From the NCBI RefSeq assembly GCF_041260155.1, contig NC_091934.1:41308694-41372693 (forward strand): a DNA stretch of 64,000 nucleotides, given 5' to 3'. Below the pieces are notes generated by a model. That model was not told the DNA's origin and did no database searches. It saw only the letters and a program-made list of their open reading frames with translations. The stretch is from Ptychodera flava (taxonomy: Eukaryota > Hemichordata > Enteropneusta > Ptychoderidae). Shown here one piece after another: positions 19,961 to 34,343 of the stretch. Positions within the stretch are counted from its first letter, which is position 1, and each line of letters begins with the position of its first letter. A program made the translations under genes and the position numbers.

Positions 19961-22458
19961 AGAATTTGTATCGGTTTCGATGATGACCATCGCAAAATGT
20001 ACAAATTCAATAAAGCCGCGTTTTGCTTCTTCACGTGTGAACGTTATTTCGCTTAGTATATCAAAAGGATTCGACACATAGTTATTCGTGCAGGTAACGA
20101 GTTTGGATAATGCTTGCTGAACACTGATGACTATCTTTAATCTTGGTCAATAAAGAGAAGACTGTAACTAAAGCTCATTGTTTTGTTTCAGTTTCGAGAG
20201 GAAATATACCAGCAGATAACCACAGCTTTAGAATAACCACAGCGTAACAAACAAACGAACGATGCTTTTCTTCTACATAATATTGATATCTGCAAACAAG
20301 ATAGGCGTGTGCATGAATATAATTTTTTATTCTTATTTCTGCCCCTTTTGAATAATAATAGTAAAATTTTCAACCTTATGTTGTCTCGAGTGATTTCAAA
20401 CGTGAATTTCACATATTTATTCACTGGTGTCCATTCTCCTTCTGTTAAGTTCACACGCTTCTCATTACTGCCCTCTCTGTAAAATGAGTGGCGATCAATA
20501 ATGATTTCAAACGTGAATTTCACAGTCACTTCGATTTGGATGGTTATCAATAAATGCTAACTATGCGCTGTAATGTATAATCAAGGTAATTACTGAAAAA
20601 GGCCGACTTAATTACGACGTGAATGCAGAGGCAAATACAAGTTGGCCCCTTTCCACTCACAGTTAATCATTTCTTCGAATATTACGTAATATCATTCTCT
20701 AGTATTCGTAACATTTGTCTGTGATGCGTTCATGCAAGAATCATTTTCTCTTTCTATTGTTACAAAATCGTGTAAGAAATTTTATGGCAGACTCTCTTGT
20801 CAAAATTTTCGGTGACCATTTGTCAAAAGTATCACAAAACAATCATCTGCTCCTTGAGAGACATGTCACCTTGCTGCTGACGTTCGATGATAAGCATGTT
20901 GATTATGCAAATAGTAGTTCCCTAGAGCATCACGGGATGGCAATGCTGACATTCGTGTAAGTGACAGACTGACAGACATTTCGGAAAAAAACTTCAACTC
21001 AAGGATGTAAAATAAGACAGAATCAACCACAAGACAACACTTGGGTACTGCGTCATTCATTTAGATTAATATCTCCTTTATTGACTAATATCCTACACGT
21101 ACAAAATATATATATCATACAATGACTGGTCGAAACAATACTGCAGTCATCCGTGTTTTTTTTGGATCTCGAATTTCTAGTTCTTTGTCAAAAACGAAAA
21201 AATAAATGTCCTTATCGGGATATCAAATTTCCAGTTCTTTTTCAAGAAAGAGAAAAATACTATGCTAACTACATGTACCCCATCATAACAGACCGTTTCA
21301 ATTTAATCGATATGAGATAAAAGTGACACATAAGAGAAAAACGATTGTGTCGAAATATAAAATTGTTCAATTTTATGAAAATTACAGTTTATTACATCAA
21401 TCTTGTCTTCTTGGTTAACACACTGGTCCTCTCACCGTACAAAGATACTGTCTTTCGCGTATAAAACGTCAATTTAACCTTTCAGCGGTGCACTCCATAT
21501 AAAATATCGTGTTCAAATTGTCACGTTATCGTGGCATGATGGCCGCGTTCGAGTGCTGATCAAAAATTATCAACGGTGTTGCATTTCAGAGAAGTGTGAC
21601 CGAAAAAAATTAAAAAAAAATATCGGTGACCTTGACAATTTCTTTGCCTTCCCTGGCGACCTGAATTTCCTTCATCGAATATTCTTACATATAAGAGCGG
21701 GTTTCATATAATTTAGCTCTACACTTATCCAGAAACATGAAATAATGTTATCCATTAAATATGTGTATGTAATTGACTGTAAACAGGTAAATGTGAATAA
21801 GAGAAGCCATTTGTGTACACAAAGTTACACGTACATATTAGAACAGAGGAGTTTGACGACACAAAGTCTGACGTGGTAGATTAAAACGATCGAGCAAGCT
21901 AGAATACATATATTAAAATCTTTTAAATGATAAACCCATTTAATCCAGAATTTTTTTTCAGTCTACTAGCGATAATCTATTTCCATAATTCAAAGAAACA
22001 TAATTGGAAAAAAATACGCCGTAATTTCTGAATGAGTGTTCTTGATTTTTGTACTTCATTTTTACATGTTTTAACTTGAATAATTTAATTTGAAAATATT
22101 GACGAATACAGTGTATCCTCATAAATGTCTTTGCGGTAGTTAAAACAGGTACACACAGGATAAAACTCGATGTCTCCAAAAACATCACTTACAATCCTTC
22201 GCATGATGTATACGTGTGAGAAGGTTTTTTCTGTTCGTCAACACAATACAGCAACCAATCGCAATCAGATACAAAAGAAAACAATTTACATAAAGACGCT
22301 TGTTGACTTGTTTATATAAAATTGACATTAATATCACCAAAGGCATGCATAATTAGTTAATACTATGGCGCTAATACTTCTTTATATTAAGCTTGTTTTT
22401 TTTCACGTCGTCTCCTACGATGAACAAAATCCTTGGTGACTTCTTCAGCCTTAGTGTT
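19961..22458. other. No gene recognised
   Basis: The block GATTTCAAACGTGAATTTCAC occurs twice (about 20391 and 20503) as a local direct repeat. The remainder is AT-rich without convincing exons. The 3' part probably includes the 3' UTR of the scramblase gene, whose stop codon is at 22459-22461. Confidence 0.4.
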
Positions 22459-24654
22459 TTAGTTGTTCTTGTTTTCAAAGAACATGAAATCCTGTAAAAA
22501 TAGAATTTGGACGTTGTTGATTAAGTAGGTACAGCATCTTAATTGTGTATTCTTTTATTAAAATGATCCACATTGCACTTCCGATGTGGTCCAGGACCAC
22601 CCACTCACGTTTTAACACAAAGTAATTAGATTAGTTGCACCAATCCCGAAAAACAAATGGAAATTTGGGACATACATCCTAAATTGTAAATATTGGATGT
22701 CTTTTTTCTACTTACTATCAAGAAGCAGGCGGCTAGCAGCGTGGCCTTGACCTTTACGTCCAAGTCAATTGGAACTGAAAGGCAAAAAACGAAAACGATA
22801 AAACTTTGCAAAAATCAATTTCATGAAACACCAGAATAAAGACTGGTTTTTTTGCTTGTAAAATCCACAGGCTTCAAAACATGGCCTATATAAGCTATCC
22901 GAGGCGAGACCGTACGTTTAGCATATATTGGCACTGTAAGCTAGCTCGGTGATACCGTAGAGGTAAAAAAAATATTGTTTTCACCTCAATGGGGATACTA
23001 AAGCTAGCCTATAGTGCCAATGCACGTTAAGCGTTATCTTGGCGATGTTTCGCGAACCTGTAGTAAAATCACTGCAGATGTATAAATATACCCCGTCGAC
23101 TATCAACCGTTCGCTCACGTCGTCAGCACTCTGTACATTTAGTGGCAGGAGCAAAGTTCCATGTATGGTCAGTGGAGCTCCCATTGAGCTCCTCTAAAGC
23201 CGAGGAAATCTAGCATAAGTACGCCAGATTTTAGCCACTAGATAAACTATACCGCGGCGAAAACAGTGCGACGTTGCTGCATACGATCTATCTTCAATAT
23301 GTGTTGATAAATAGGCATTTTATACAGTGGGAGTAAATGTGTTTTCATCACTTACATTCAGCACTGAAGTTGGTAGCGTTGGTGAACATTTCTCTGGCGA
23401 GTCCTCCCCATTGCTTGCTCAGCTTATTACCGATTTCCGTCTTCTTGTCTTTCGTAAGAATCTGTTACAACAGGAAGAACAGACAGAAAGAGAGAGAAAC
23501 TGCTTATGTATTTCCATCATTTTTTAAACTTGCAAAAACGCTTTCAATTTCTACCTACAAACATCATGCCAAAAAACCCTTTGCTAAACTCATAGATATA
23601 GTCTCTACAACCTTACTGTTAACGACTTAATTTAAAAAGTCCTGGCTAGAATTCAATTATCAACAACACCATTCATTGTACATTGTAATGGGCAATGGGG
23701 AACTTTCAGTGGTGGGGAGAGGGCTGTCGGGAGCTTGAACTGTTGTGTGGAGTGGGGAGCAGACCATAGGTACTGTAAGGCAGTGGGGATGATTTCAGCA
23801 GGAGGGCATATTGTCCGCATATGCCAGTGGAAGAGCAGTAACGAAATGCTCAACTTTCCCTTCTAAATTTTAAGGTCAAGGTCAAAATTATGTAAAATCT
23901 GCCTACCAGCCTTCGAAACATGTTTTTGTAATGATTTTGTAAAATTGACCGAATTCGCCAGTTGGAGATACAATTTGATACCCTTGGGTCGAAGGAAGCG
24001 TGTTAGATAATGTATAAGTCCCGTGCTTGGCGCAAGCAATTCCTAGAAAGAATTTCAAAGGCGATTGTGCTGCGTATCGATTGTACGTGTCTGAACAGAC
24101 TCAGTTACTAAGAATATTCGCAGCTACGCCCTGCACCGTGAATAATATTTGGAATGAATCTGAATCAAAAGCATGAGTCGAGTCTGAGTATCAGCAATAT
24201 GGTTCTTCAGTGTCTTCGGGTGATATATGAACAGGCCTGACAACAGCGTCGGGATGATGTCGCACGAGGGCGCTCTAGAACGGATGGGCCTGATAATGAT
24301 GATATGATTTTTATGGCTTCTTTCCAATTAAATTGGAATTATTTTTTCTGACAAGTTGTTGTATAATTTTGTTCGTCCGCTCGACTCATTCACTGTTTGT
24401 AGATATGATTTATTTGCCATTTTGTTGGAATAAATTCATTTTACGACTAAATACTAGTGAGCGTTTTCTAATCTTACCGTCTGGTGGCAAGATAGGCAAT
24501 GGAAGTAATTATACTGATTGAAAACACATCTACCTGGAACACCTGATCCCAGGTACAGCATACACCCTGGCAGATACAGCATGGGCCTTTCACGATCAGA
24601 ACCGGCTCACGATTGGCGTCAAGGATGTCAAACTCCGCCACCCAGCAGTATTGC
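22459..24654 (-). CDS. PLSCR: Phospholipid scramblase, C-terminal four exons
   Basis: Scramblases move phospholipids between membrane leaflets in a calcium-dependent manner. Four - strand exons join in phase: 24654-24534, 23461-23356, 22774-22716 and 22491-22459, about 105 residues and a stop. Acceptors end in CAAG, AACAG, TTCAG and ACAG; donors read GTAGAT, GTAAGT and GTAAGT. Recognisable blocks are ANREPVLIVKGPCCIC, GNKLSKQWGGLAREMF and DLDVKVKA..AACFLIDFMFFE, the last being the family's membrane helix and ending. The EF-hand-like segment reads NATNFSAEFPID, so the two leading aspartates of human PLSCR1 are Asn and Thr. The N-terminal two thirds is not found up to 33 kb on this strand, so those exons are distant, lost or unrecognised. 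Confidence 0.88.
22928..23020. repeat. 93-bp hairpin in scramblase intron
   Basis: Arms beginning TTGGCACTGTAAGCTAG and ending with its near complement enclose a short AT loop. It resembles a very short MITE. Confidence 0.6.
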
Positions 24655-25589
24655 CTTGGAAAAAACAAGGAAGACGTTGCGTCAAACAGTGAAACAACAG
24701 CAGCCATTTGCCACGAAAGGCTCTCTCATGCGCGTGCGCATTAACATATCTAAACATGTCAACGATCGAAAAATATATTTTGATTAGGTGATTATCTCGA
24801 TGTGTAGTGTGTTCTATATAGAGCGGACACACATGAAGTCAGAAGAGAATTTCGCATCACACGAGTCGAAGACGAGTGTGATGCGGCGCGCACTCTCACG
24901 AGTGGCAATACGTCTCAACCAAGCGCTGATATCGTGGGATAACCGATTTATCATATGCCCATGACCGTATATTTAAGTAAAAGTTAATTAAAAATAAAGA
25001 AATTTTATTATTTTGTCAGTCATTCGAAGGGACTATGTTTTTATATTCTGCCGCTGGTCTGAGCGCATAGATACATGTTTGTTTACAACAGCTGATCAAG
25101 TCGTCGATCGCATAGTGTCGAGTGTATACAGTCTAAACAGGATTATTTCAGGGCAATTTATCGCAGTTCAAATAAGGAATGGAGCCAATTTACTTATTCT
25201 TATTTCTACAACAACCTGTCCTGTAACTCTCTTTAGATATGAAATACAGGAACGTTAAATTCATATGTACTAGTAATATGTTTCGTTTTTGATTGAAGTG
25301 AAAAAGATGGATTTGATCGTTAAATGCAAGATGAACATCATAATATCAAAATCGGAAATAAACAACAATTGATGACGTATAACGTGCCGTATCAGACTGA
25401 TGTTTTACGTTCCACGTCACGACGCGTCAGAGGAAACACGGATACGGTCAGGGTGTATGATAATATATATTATTATATTATATTATATTATACTATGACT
25501 TTAAAACGTCCATAAGAAAGAAAAGAGCAAAACATTAGATAAAACGTTCATGACAAGACACCAAACAGTAAAATAAAGCACAATTAATA
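24655..25589. other. No gene recognised; short hairpin near 24858
   Basis: CGCATCACACGAG and CTCGTGTGATGCG type arms lie at about 24857-24885. A (TATTA)n patch is at 25460-25495. Upstream scramblase exons were looked for here and not seen. Confidence 0.4.
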
Positions 25590-26335
25590 TCAAATATTTG
25601 CCCAGTGGGCTTCAAGTCCGGGAAAGTGTGTGTCACTCGGGAGAAGTCGATTAATCAATATATTATTACTTCTTTGCATACGAACACTAAAGTTGTACGC
25701 TGTTCTCCTCCATAAAACCGAGAAACAGCTTACTGAATGACGAGCGAACACCTTTGAGGCACTGGTGTATCTTGGATAGCCAAACAGTCTACGAAATGCA
25801 TTGTTGTGACACACAATCATGCTACGAATTTATTTATTTATTTATTTATTCATTCTAACATCCAACAGGCATAGCCCATAACTGGATGCAAACAGAGAAA
25901 TATTAAAACATAAAAAAGACAAATTACAACATGCAGAAATTAATAAAAAAGGCACTAAGCAAGTAACAACAGAGACTGACTCTCGGTTGTAAAATGACTT
26001 TCAGCAAGAGATAATAAAACAGATGACACTTGGTTTTAAAAGCACTAAGACTGGTAATAGCGCTGACATTCAAATCGGACCATAAGTAATTATAGCAAAT
26101 GTTATTACAAAACGCATTAAAAAGACGATTTTAACATCAATCGAAACTTTCTGAGAAGCAAATTAGCCCTGTCACAGAGAGCTCTACGTTGCTGTAGAAT
26201 GTCTTTGTCGTCACGTAATTCACATGTGAAAATATGGCCCAGGTAAACACACTTTGGAACAAAATTTAAGAGAAACATCACACAGCTTGACTGATGGAAC
26301 AGTCGAGAGTTTGGTCGACGATTTAAAATGGACAC
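25590..26335 (-). mobile_element. LINE relic with a nested insertion
   Basis: The - strand at 26335-26117 carries a post-catalytic reverse-transcriptase segment (VYLGHIF..., RRALCDRANLLLRKF). 25820-25590 carries the usual downstream segment (NNAFRRLFGYPRYTSASKVF). Between them, about 25830-26060 is foreign sequence ending in an (AAAT)n tail at 25830-25852, probably a second retroelement 3' end inserted into the first. The catalytic core is absent. Confidence 0.65.
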
Positions 26336-26356
26336 ACTTCGATTTTCGTGAATTAT

Positions 26357-26488
26357 TAGGGGTTATTACACGATGTTTGGGCGATACTGCATCGTATTCG
26401 AGTGATGTGTCCGTATTTTGACGAGTTGCGCAGCAACACATCACTCGAATACGACGCGGTATCGCCCAAACTTCGTGTAATAGCCCCT
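26357..26488. repeat. Palindromic MITE-like hairpin, about 130 bp
   Basis: Arms of about 50 bp (GTTTGGGCGATACTGCATCG and its near complement, plus CGTATTCGAGTGATGTGT) surround a 25-bp loop. Four to five mismatches between the arms suggest an old insertion. Confidence 0.7.
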
Positions 26489-29400
26489 TTATCATACATG
26501 CATGCTTTGGTTATAACTGTTTTCCTAATTAGCGAATTTAGCGACGAAATCAACTGAAATCGACCTTGCTTGCAAATAAAAAGTTGGTTGCTAAGGAGTG
26601 ATAACAACCTTATCACTTCTTGATATTATTCCACTATTGGGCCATTTCACTTTAAAGGAGGGTATACACTTTTAAATCGAACAGTTTAAATATTACGATA
26701 TCGATACGGGTTTTCACAATTTTAAGAAGATTTATTTTGAGTTTAAAAATGACAGTCGACGTAAAACATAGGCTGGAGTGTGTAAAATGAGTGTGTTTTC
26801 ATGTGTTGAAACATGATATCACCCCTGCAAAAAAGTTATGAGGTCCGCCAAAATCGGGTCAAAATACTCGCGGCAGCGTTCGATTTCAAACTCGATCGAG
26901 TATGAACAGCTGAGAGAATAGAGCAAACAGCTCTGCGACATCTATGAATGTACAGTGGATGTAATACCCGTGCCAGTCAGTTTATCTCAAAGAATTATAC
27001 CGGTACATGTCCCCAAACGTCAAATATGCCGAATTTACCACCGATTCAGCGGATTGGGGAAAACCTGAAGTGAGTACACTTAAGCTGTAGCGTCGTAACT
27101 CGTTTGTGATTTTGTTGTTGTACGCATAAAACATTTCAAAGGTATTTACATCGTCTGCTCGTATATTTTCGTTTCTGGCTTGCCTAAATAGAACTATACT
27201 TCCTTTAACGACCTAAAGGAAAGTTTGACTTTCCCTAGTATCTTATATTGTATCCGAAACCCGCACCGCTGCCACCGGACACGATCTTATGACCTGTGAA
27301 TCTCACTTAGTCTAGTGACGGCACAAATCGGAAATATAATATGTGCACCTTGTAATTTTTATGTCGCGAGTATTTTCAGTGCTGTTGGATTTTTGTGGCT
27401 CATTTATGGCCGTAAACGATGTAATTCACCACCAAGATACTGAAGCTCGTCAACAGGAAATTTATCGTAAAGCGGTTCTATCATGATGCTCTTTCAACCG
27501 GGATCGTAATCTTCAGCAGCGTAGACGACATGAAAATACTGCACCGTATGGGAACGGCCGTGAACGATGACAGGTGTCGGCAAAAGATACAAATTTTCAA
27601 TGCGTTCGTTTGTATGTTTTTTGGTACAACTGTACAGGTACCCAAGTGCAATGCCCATGAACTAACTGCAAACATCAAAATTTTGACCATAATCACAATG
27701 ACGTTTCGGATTGTCATAAGTCTTATTCGCTCAGAGCTCTGTATTATATGTATATGTACATACCAACAAAGGTCATGCATACCAGAGAAGGTGACGCGTA
27801 GGCGTAGCTGTAAGTAGTTCGGGTACAGTGAAAATATAATTCGTATTTTAACATGTTAAAAGATGGGTTCATATCAGTACCGTCTAAACACTAATCTCAA
27901 TGAGTCTGCGAAGACATCTATGCAGGAGCAAGTACACCTTTACAAGTACTCATTGAACGGCGACCACGTCGAATATGGCGAGTATTGTTCATTTTCTACT
28001 GTCCTCCAAAATTTTGGATACCATAAAGTACCAATTTTTGCACGACAAATTGTAATTCCTGCATCCATAGTGATAATGTTCCTACTTAACAACTTCTAAC
28101 GAGACTTTTAGAACATCATCGACCCCTTTGACGTAGATATAAGTAAAAGTTATCGAGCTTGAAATGCCGTATTACCGTTGTACCAAGTTTGAAAGAATTC
28201 AGTCCAGGCATGTCTGAGATCGCTCCATGGACGCACTGACGCACGCCACTCAATCTATAAGTCCCCCTCCCCAGACATCGTCCACTGGGACACAAAAAAA
28301 AATGTAATGTTTCACATGACAGAAATAGACAATAGCACTGGCAAAGATAATTCTTGAAATGTTACAGTTATTGCAACAGTCAACTGAACGGCAGATTACA
28401 TGTCGACTGTCATATATTGACGGATTGCAATCCAAATGGTTTAAAGAGGTATTTCAGACATCATAGATTGCTGCAAGAACGCGTGAACATTATGAGTCTT
28501 GTAAGTTAAAATCGACATGAGTGCATTTTGACAGAGTAAGTAAAGTCATCATTGATCATGTTGCTGGACTTTGGCCAGTTATCAAACCCTATAATTCATA
28601 ATTAACAGCATGACTCCACCTAGTTTGACTCGAATGCCGATAAAGAATCAAAGTGAAAGAAGTAAAATTCTTCTTTTTTTATTTTCTTTGAAAACGAAAA
28701 TTGTTGGTTGAATGCTACTTTTAGCTTGCAAGGAAAGTGCCGATATTTGCTGCATGATGACATGCAATTATGGAGCAAAGTTTTGACAGGGTGTATAAAT
28801 CACATACATGCACGCAAAAACGTCATTGATGAATAGAATAGGAATGACCAGCAAGAGATAGCTTAAATCACAGGGGGAATGACCAATACACCATGTTCCG
28901 CACCATTCTTTAGAGAGTACAACACGAGATTTGTATTTGTAGCGATATGCACAACATTAAAATGACGAAGAATTATGATAAACGCACGAATGCCAGGTAC
29001 ATTTCCATCTGAAATGCTGCAATCATGTCTGCAGCAACTTTACAATCGAGTGTAAGTTTCTAGGTCATTGGTGTGATTTATCTACGAACTTCAAGACTTT
29101 CGCCACTAACAGTGGCAATATAGGGATAAGAATCAATTTCAACGTTGTCAGGGTCGAGAATTGCGTTTGTGCGAACGGTATCTTTTCTACTCTAAAAAGG
29201 TGTTTAACTTGAAGGTCATCTCACAAGTAATTTTCCCAGGACCCTAGCAATCTGATGTAACATTCTAGAATTATCGGCCCGAATTCCTACGACTCTATGA
29301 TTTTTGGGCAATGTGTGATAAAATCTGCTGTATATTCAGAATACTAGCACGTCATGTGATCTAACGAACAAGAACATATAGATGTGTTCGTACGTGTTAC

Positions 29401-32400
29401 CTGTACCTCTGCCCACAAATGTGAAGCCCCGGCACAGAGCCCACTGAACCGGTGTTCGTCCTAGCTCTTTACATAAGCCTTGTTGTTTGGGTAAGTATTT
29501 CTTCATCTTATCAGCCCCTCCACCCAAAAAAATGAAAGGTTCAGGTATGCATATATGGTGACTATTTAGGAATATTTTCAATTTACAAAAACAATAAATT
29601 CACTTTGCTTTCGATTTATCTATGCGTCAGTTTATATATACCTTGCTACATGTACTTTGGCCTATTAACTACAGAGCCATTATTATGCAAATTGATCGCA
29701 AAATTGACCAAAATATCTTCAAGACATTGAAGAAATGTACAGGCTTAGGGACGAATGTTTTACGTAAATCGAACGCTCTTGAAATTTTCAAAAATGACTA
29801 CGCTATAAATCCTATAACAAAACAAATAGACACATCCCAAACTTAACAATGCATTCTGTTTTTAGCCTTGGAAGTTGCTGACTTCATGCAATTGCAATTA
29901 TATTACAGTGGTTTTACCAAACTTGCTAATTACCCAACAAGTTCACTGAGAGATGATATTGAGACTTTGATCGGTAATTGCAAAGACACTGGTGTTATTC
30001 ACCTCAAACCTTATGCTTGATCTGGCTGCATGAGCGCTCCATTGGGTACACAATGTGTACATAAAGTCACTGATAAGTATAGTAGTGCCATAAACTAATT
30101 TATGGCAGGGCTCGGTCCAGTGGACGGCATTCCTCAGTAAAATCAACATATGTAACATGAGTGAACATGAGTTATGAAAAGTTTATTTACCGGTGACCAT
30201 CACAACTTTAACTGATATGTTTTTGATTTTACGAGATGCATTCATTTTGATATTGGAATGATGAGTTTCTTTAACGTGCAGGCAATGCACAAGCCAGTTC
30301 ACAGTTCACACCGTACTGTTGATCAGTTTATTTTTTTTTATTTTAAGATATGATTCATGCGGAATTTTCACCAAAATGTCATTGATCCAGGGATTGTGTA
30401 ATCAGGTTGATTTGACAGCGATTAAAATACTGTGTCAGTCAAGCTCTAAATTGTCACTGGGTTTGCTGCCTTTCGGCTATGAATGCCTATAAATGTGACC
30501 AAGAAATGCCAATTCACGGAGATTGTGAAAGTGTAATATTTTCTGTATTTTTTCTTCCTTTAAAATGTATTTGGTGTAAGTCGATTTAGAAAAGTGATTA
30601 AAAATTGGAGTAGTGTTAGATAATCGTGAATCGTGTATAAAAAGTAGAAAGTGGGCCTGCATCTTCATTTAGACAAGGACTATTGAAGTTACAAAAATCT
30701 TTTTGGCGCAGTAAAACGGATTCAAAACAGATGTGGTAGACAGGTACGTAACCACATGCTAATGGCAAGAACTGATTAGATTTTGGTTAGTGTGGGTTGC
30801 ATATTAATGAAGTTATTAAACTTTTTTCATTTGATGGTTTCGCTATGGAGACAGTAATGACAGTGTCGACATATATCATGAATTACTGAACAAAATTTCA
30901 TAAAAATTTTAATTGATGACAATATCAAAAATTATGATGATACTGTGGGTGTCATGTCAATTATCTGCTCATTTGCACATTTAATGAACTTTTGTAATTA
31001 GTGATATAACTCCCAAATTCCTACACCAAATTTGATGATACTTGCTAAAAATATTGATCTGATAGATGTCTAATTGTACTAAGAAGCATTGAGCAGTGTC
31101 AAGTTTATAAATAGCTCATTTGCACATTTAATGAAGTTTTGTAATTAGGAGTCGCAAATGTAACGCAGTGTTTACACAGTGTGCGTCAGAGGCGGAATAA
31201 ACTATGAGTGTATCTGTTTATCCAGGAAATCTTAATCCTGACAGCTATATGTGTATGAAAATAGAGCCTGTTAATATTACGGACACACAAAAACAAGAGG
31301 GGCAAACAGGTGATGATTTTTGTTCTTCACCAATGTCTCTAACTCGTACATGAAAGTGGTCGTAGCTTGACGCACTTTGAACATAGCTCGTAACAAGGAA
31401 TCGTTGAGTGCCTTTGGGACATGTAGACCTATAACAGCCACTCATGTAGTTTGTGCATAGTGAAGATTTTTCAGATCAAAAACGTTGATGGAGAGTGGAC
31501 TGACCTTTCCTACCGTACGATTCAGCACAAAATGTTCACATGGACTATTGATGCAGGGTTACAGTTGATACGTGGTGGTAAATCGTAGTCATATTGACGA
31601 CTGCTGCGTAAACAATCACTAAATTAACTCTGCAGGCATTTACGAGCCCTGAATATTTTGACCGTTTTTAATCGAAAACCGTCCGTGTACGCGTATCACG
31701 GTGGCAAAAACAACACAAGGAATCTGGCGTATGTGCTGACTGAATTACTTTGAACAAAGCAGTTTGAGTTAAAACATCCACATGCCGCACAGTGATCCTT
31801 CAGGACTTTGCAGGTTTCTAGACTAAACGACCCCAAACCGACCTGATCTCAGTCAATTGTGCCCTACGTCTACTCTGTCAGGCAACCTTTCACCCTAGAC
31901 AACTTTATTCCACGAAAGATCTAACTGGCATACCAATGTTGTCCATACCCACTTGTGTCGTGAGTAACAGAGTTGTTGCGTTTCACATTTACTAATAGGA
32001 CCATTCTCCACCAGAAAGAAGTTAGTTACCTCTACCAATACGTCACAATTTGAAAATTTGTGCCGCCTTCCTCCCAGAAGTTCTCGTATGTTGGCAAATG
32101 CCGTTTGGAGATAGGTTTACGCTATGCCATTGGTTACGCGCAGTTAATGGAACCACGGTTACTATTGTCTCGTGGTCGGCAGTGATTCCGTTCACGGATT
32201 GCCTCGGATGTATCGGAAGGTCTAATAGAATTTTGTGTCGAATGCATAGCGAAATTGGTCTTCACTTACGACAAATTGATCTCAAAATTTGCCCAAAACC
32301 CCATACTAAAACTAAAGTACAGCTAACAAAATTCGGGGACATTGGTGGCGAGAGAAGAAACAAAATCAAAATATTGTAAAAACAATCAAAAATGAACTAA

Positions 32401-33489
32401 AACGTCAAGGTGAACTACCAAAAAAATTAAAATTTGTAAAACCTTAAGTGCTTTCAATTGAACGAATCTAATTAATCTCAATAAAATACTCATAAAATGA
32501 TGAAAGTATATGAGAATTTCTACAAACTGGGAATATACTAAATTTACCTCGAAAAATTTCAAACTGTGTATCGTATGAAAAAGATCTTGCCGGGCCACAG
32601 GGCAAACCAACAAACGACGACAGAAACAGTGGAATGATCGTTAGGGTGCACGATCGCTTTATAGGTAAGGGTTAGAAGTTTCTGGCGCTGAAATTCCTGA
32701 ACAGTGCAAAAGACAGGGCGGAATAAGACAATGTGGAAAGCCATGGCTGACTTAAGTGGTCTAATATCATGTTGTCATGAGTATTACACGTACATGTAAA
32801 TGATTCTACTATCGGCACCGAGTGGACAAGACTAGCCAATCTCCACATAGAGATTGAAGCGCAGTGGGGCAGCAGCGCGGCGTGGATAATTCGAACCAAG
32901 CTAAAGGTCTCCGAGTCGTTGACCGCGCCCCCACCAATCTCTGCTGCAGGCAAATTTAAATATTCCAAACTCGGACTTCTTTCAGTCCTGCGCGCGCCCA
33001 ACTGGCTAAATAAACGTGGCGGAAATAGTAAACGGATAGGAGCAATCCAGCTAGAGATCGCACTTTCCGCACACTGGTAAAAATAATACAATAATAGTCG
33101 CGCTAGCAGCTTACTGACTACGCATGCGCAGATTCATAATATACTACGCGAGTAACCGGAAGTGTACCCTACTTTCATGGGCGCCGCCATGTTTTTTTGA
33201 GTACTATGAACAAATATGAAACAAATATGAAACGTGCAAAGTATTATTTTATAACATGCCATTTATAAAATATATCTCTTTTATTATTAGCCAGTAAGTG
33301 TTATTATCCACCTTGTCGCTGATACAAATTATCGTTAATATCACGCATAAAAAATAGAAAAAGGGAGAAAACTGTCAACTTGCAAGTGGAAGGTGGGCAG
33401 TGCGGTGACCATTGCAATGATAATGATGGCACAATACGTCCCTTTTTTAATACAATAGGCTAGCTTATCATGGTAAAAATTGCCAATTT
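26489..33489. other. Long stretch without recognised genes
   Basis: Open frames are short and lack family resemblance. Local items: a direct repeat of about 35 bp (GCTCATTTGCACATTTAATG...) at 30970 and 31110 with 141-bp spacing; a weak donor-bearing segment at 27005-27070; and the aldo-keto reductase-like scrap at 29395-29486. No tandem arrays or clear transposon ends are seen. Confidence 0.4.
29395..29486 (-). pseudogene. Possible exon scrap resembling aldo-keto reductase
   Basis: A - strand stretch reads KELGRTPVQWAL followed by RGFTFV, which recalls the C-terminal helix region of aldo-keto reductases (ELG.TPAQVALRW...). An AACAAG acceptor-like site precedes it. The match is short and no neighbouring exons are seen, so it may be chance. 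Confidence 0.15.
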
Positions 33490-34343
33490 TTGTCCAATAT
33501 TTTTACACGTTACAGAAAATATATACCTGCACTGCTGCAGGGTTTGACGTCGTGTACGTACGTGAACTGCTTTCATCAGAGGGAAACTGGGCATAGTTGT
33601 CATACAAACGTAAATGAAGTAACAAGTACAACAGCAGCATCAGACATGGAACTGTATACAGATGCCAGTGGCATCGGTCACGGCGGCTACTTCATCGGCC
33701 ACTGGTTCGAAGAACGCTGGAACAGCAACTTGCGTTTAGACTCTCACCCTGCACTCTCTATAGCCTTCCAAGAACTGTATCCGATTGTCATTGCTACGCT
33801 CCTGTGGGGCCATCTCTGGGCTTGCAAACACATACTGTTCCACTGTGACAATTCAGCCACCGTCCACATCATCAACAAAGGATGCTCAAAGTCACCCATC
33901 ATCATGAAATTAATGAGGCGCCTCGTTCTTCTGGCAGCCACACATCACTTCATGTTTCATGCTGAACACATCCCTGGGAAGTTGAACACTATTGCTGACT
34001 CTCTGTCTCGTTTTCAGATGCAGCGCTTTCGGGACGAGGCACCACACGCGGATCCAGCCCCTGCCAAGTGCCCTCAGAAGTAATGTTCCACTGAACGAAG
34101 CTGTTCCAATCTTCCAACAAGCATCACTAAGCAAGAGGACAATCGGTTCCTATTCATCGGGGTTTCGCGCATGGAAAACTTTCTGCTCGTTGTCAGATGT
34201 TCCAGTGAGTTCAACGTCTCTGCCTGATGTGTCTGAAGAGCTTTTAGTCTATTTTGTTTCCCACTGTGCCACCTTCCTTCACCTGAAATTGTCCACTATC
34301 AAACTGTATCTAGCGGGAATACGCTCCTATTACATTCGGATAG

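Noticed and set aside
20188-20550. - strand ORF with a repeated VKFTFEI block
   Set aside because: The repetition comes from a local DNA direct repeat. No exon boundaries or family were found.
32672-33091. 139-codon - strand ORF
   Set aside because: No recognisable domain and no splice context; treated as chance.
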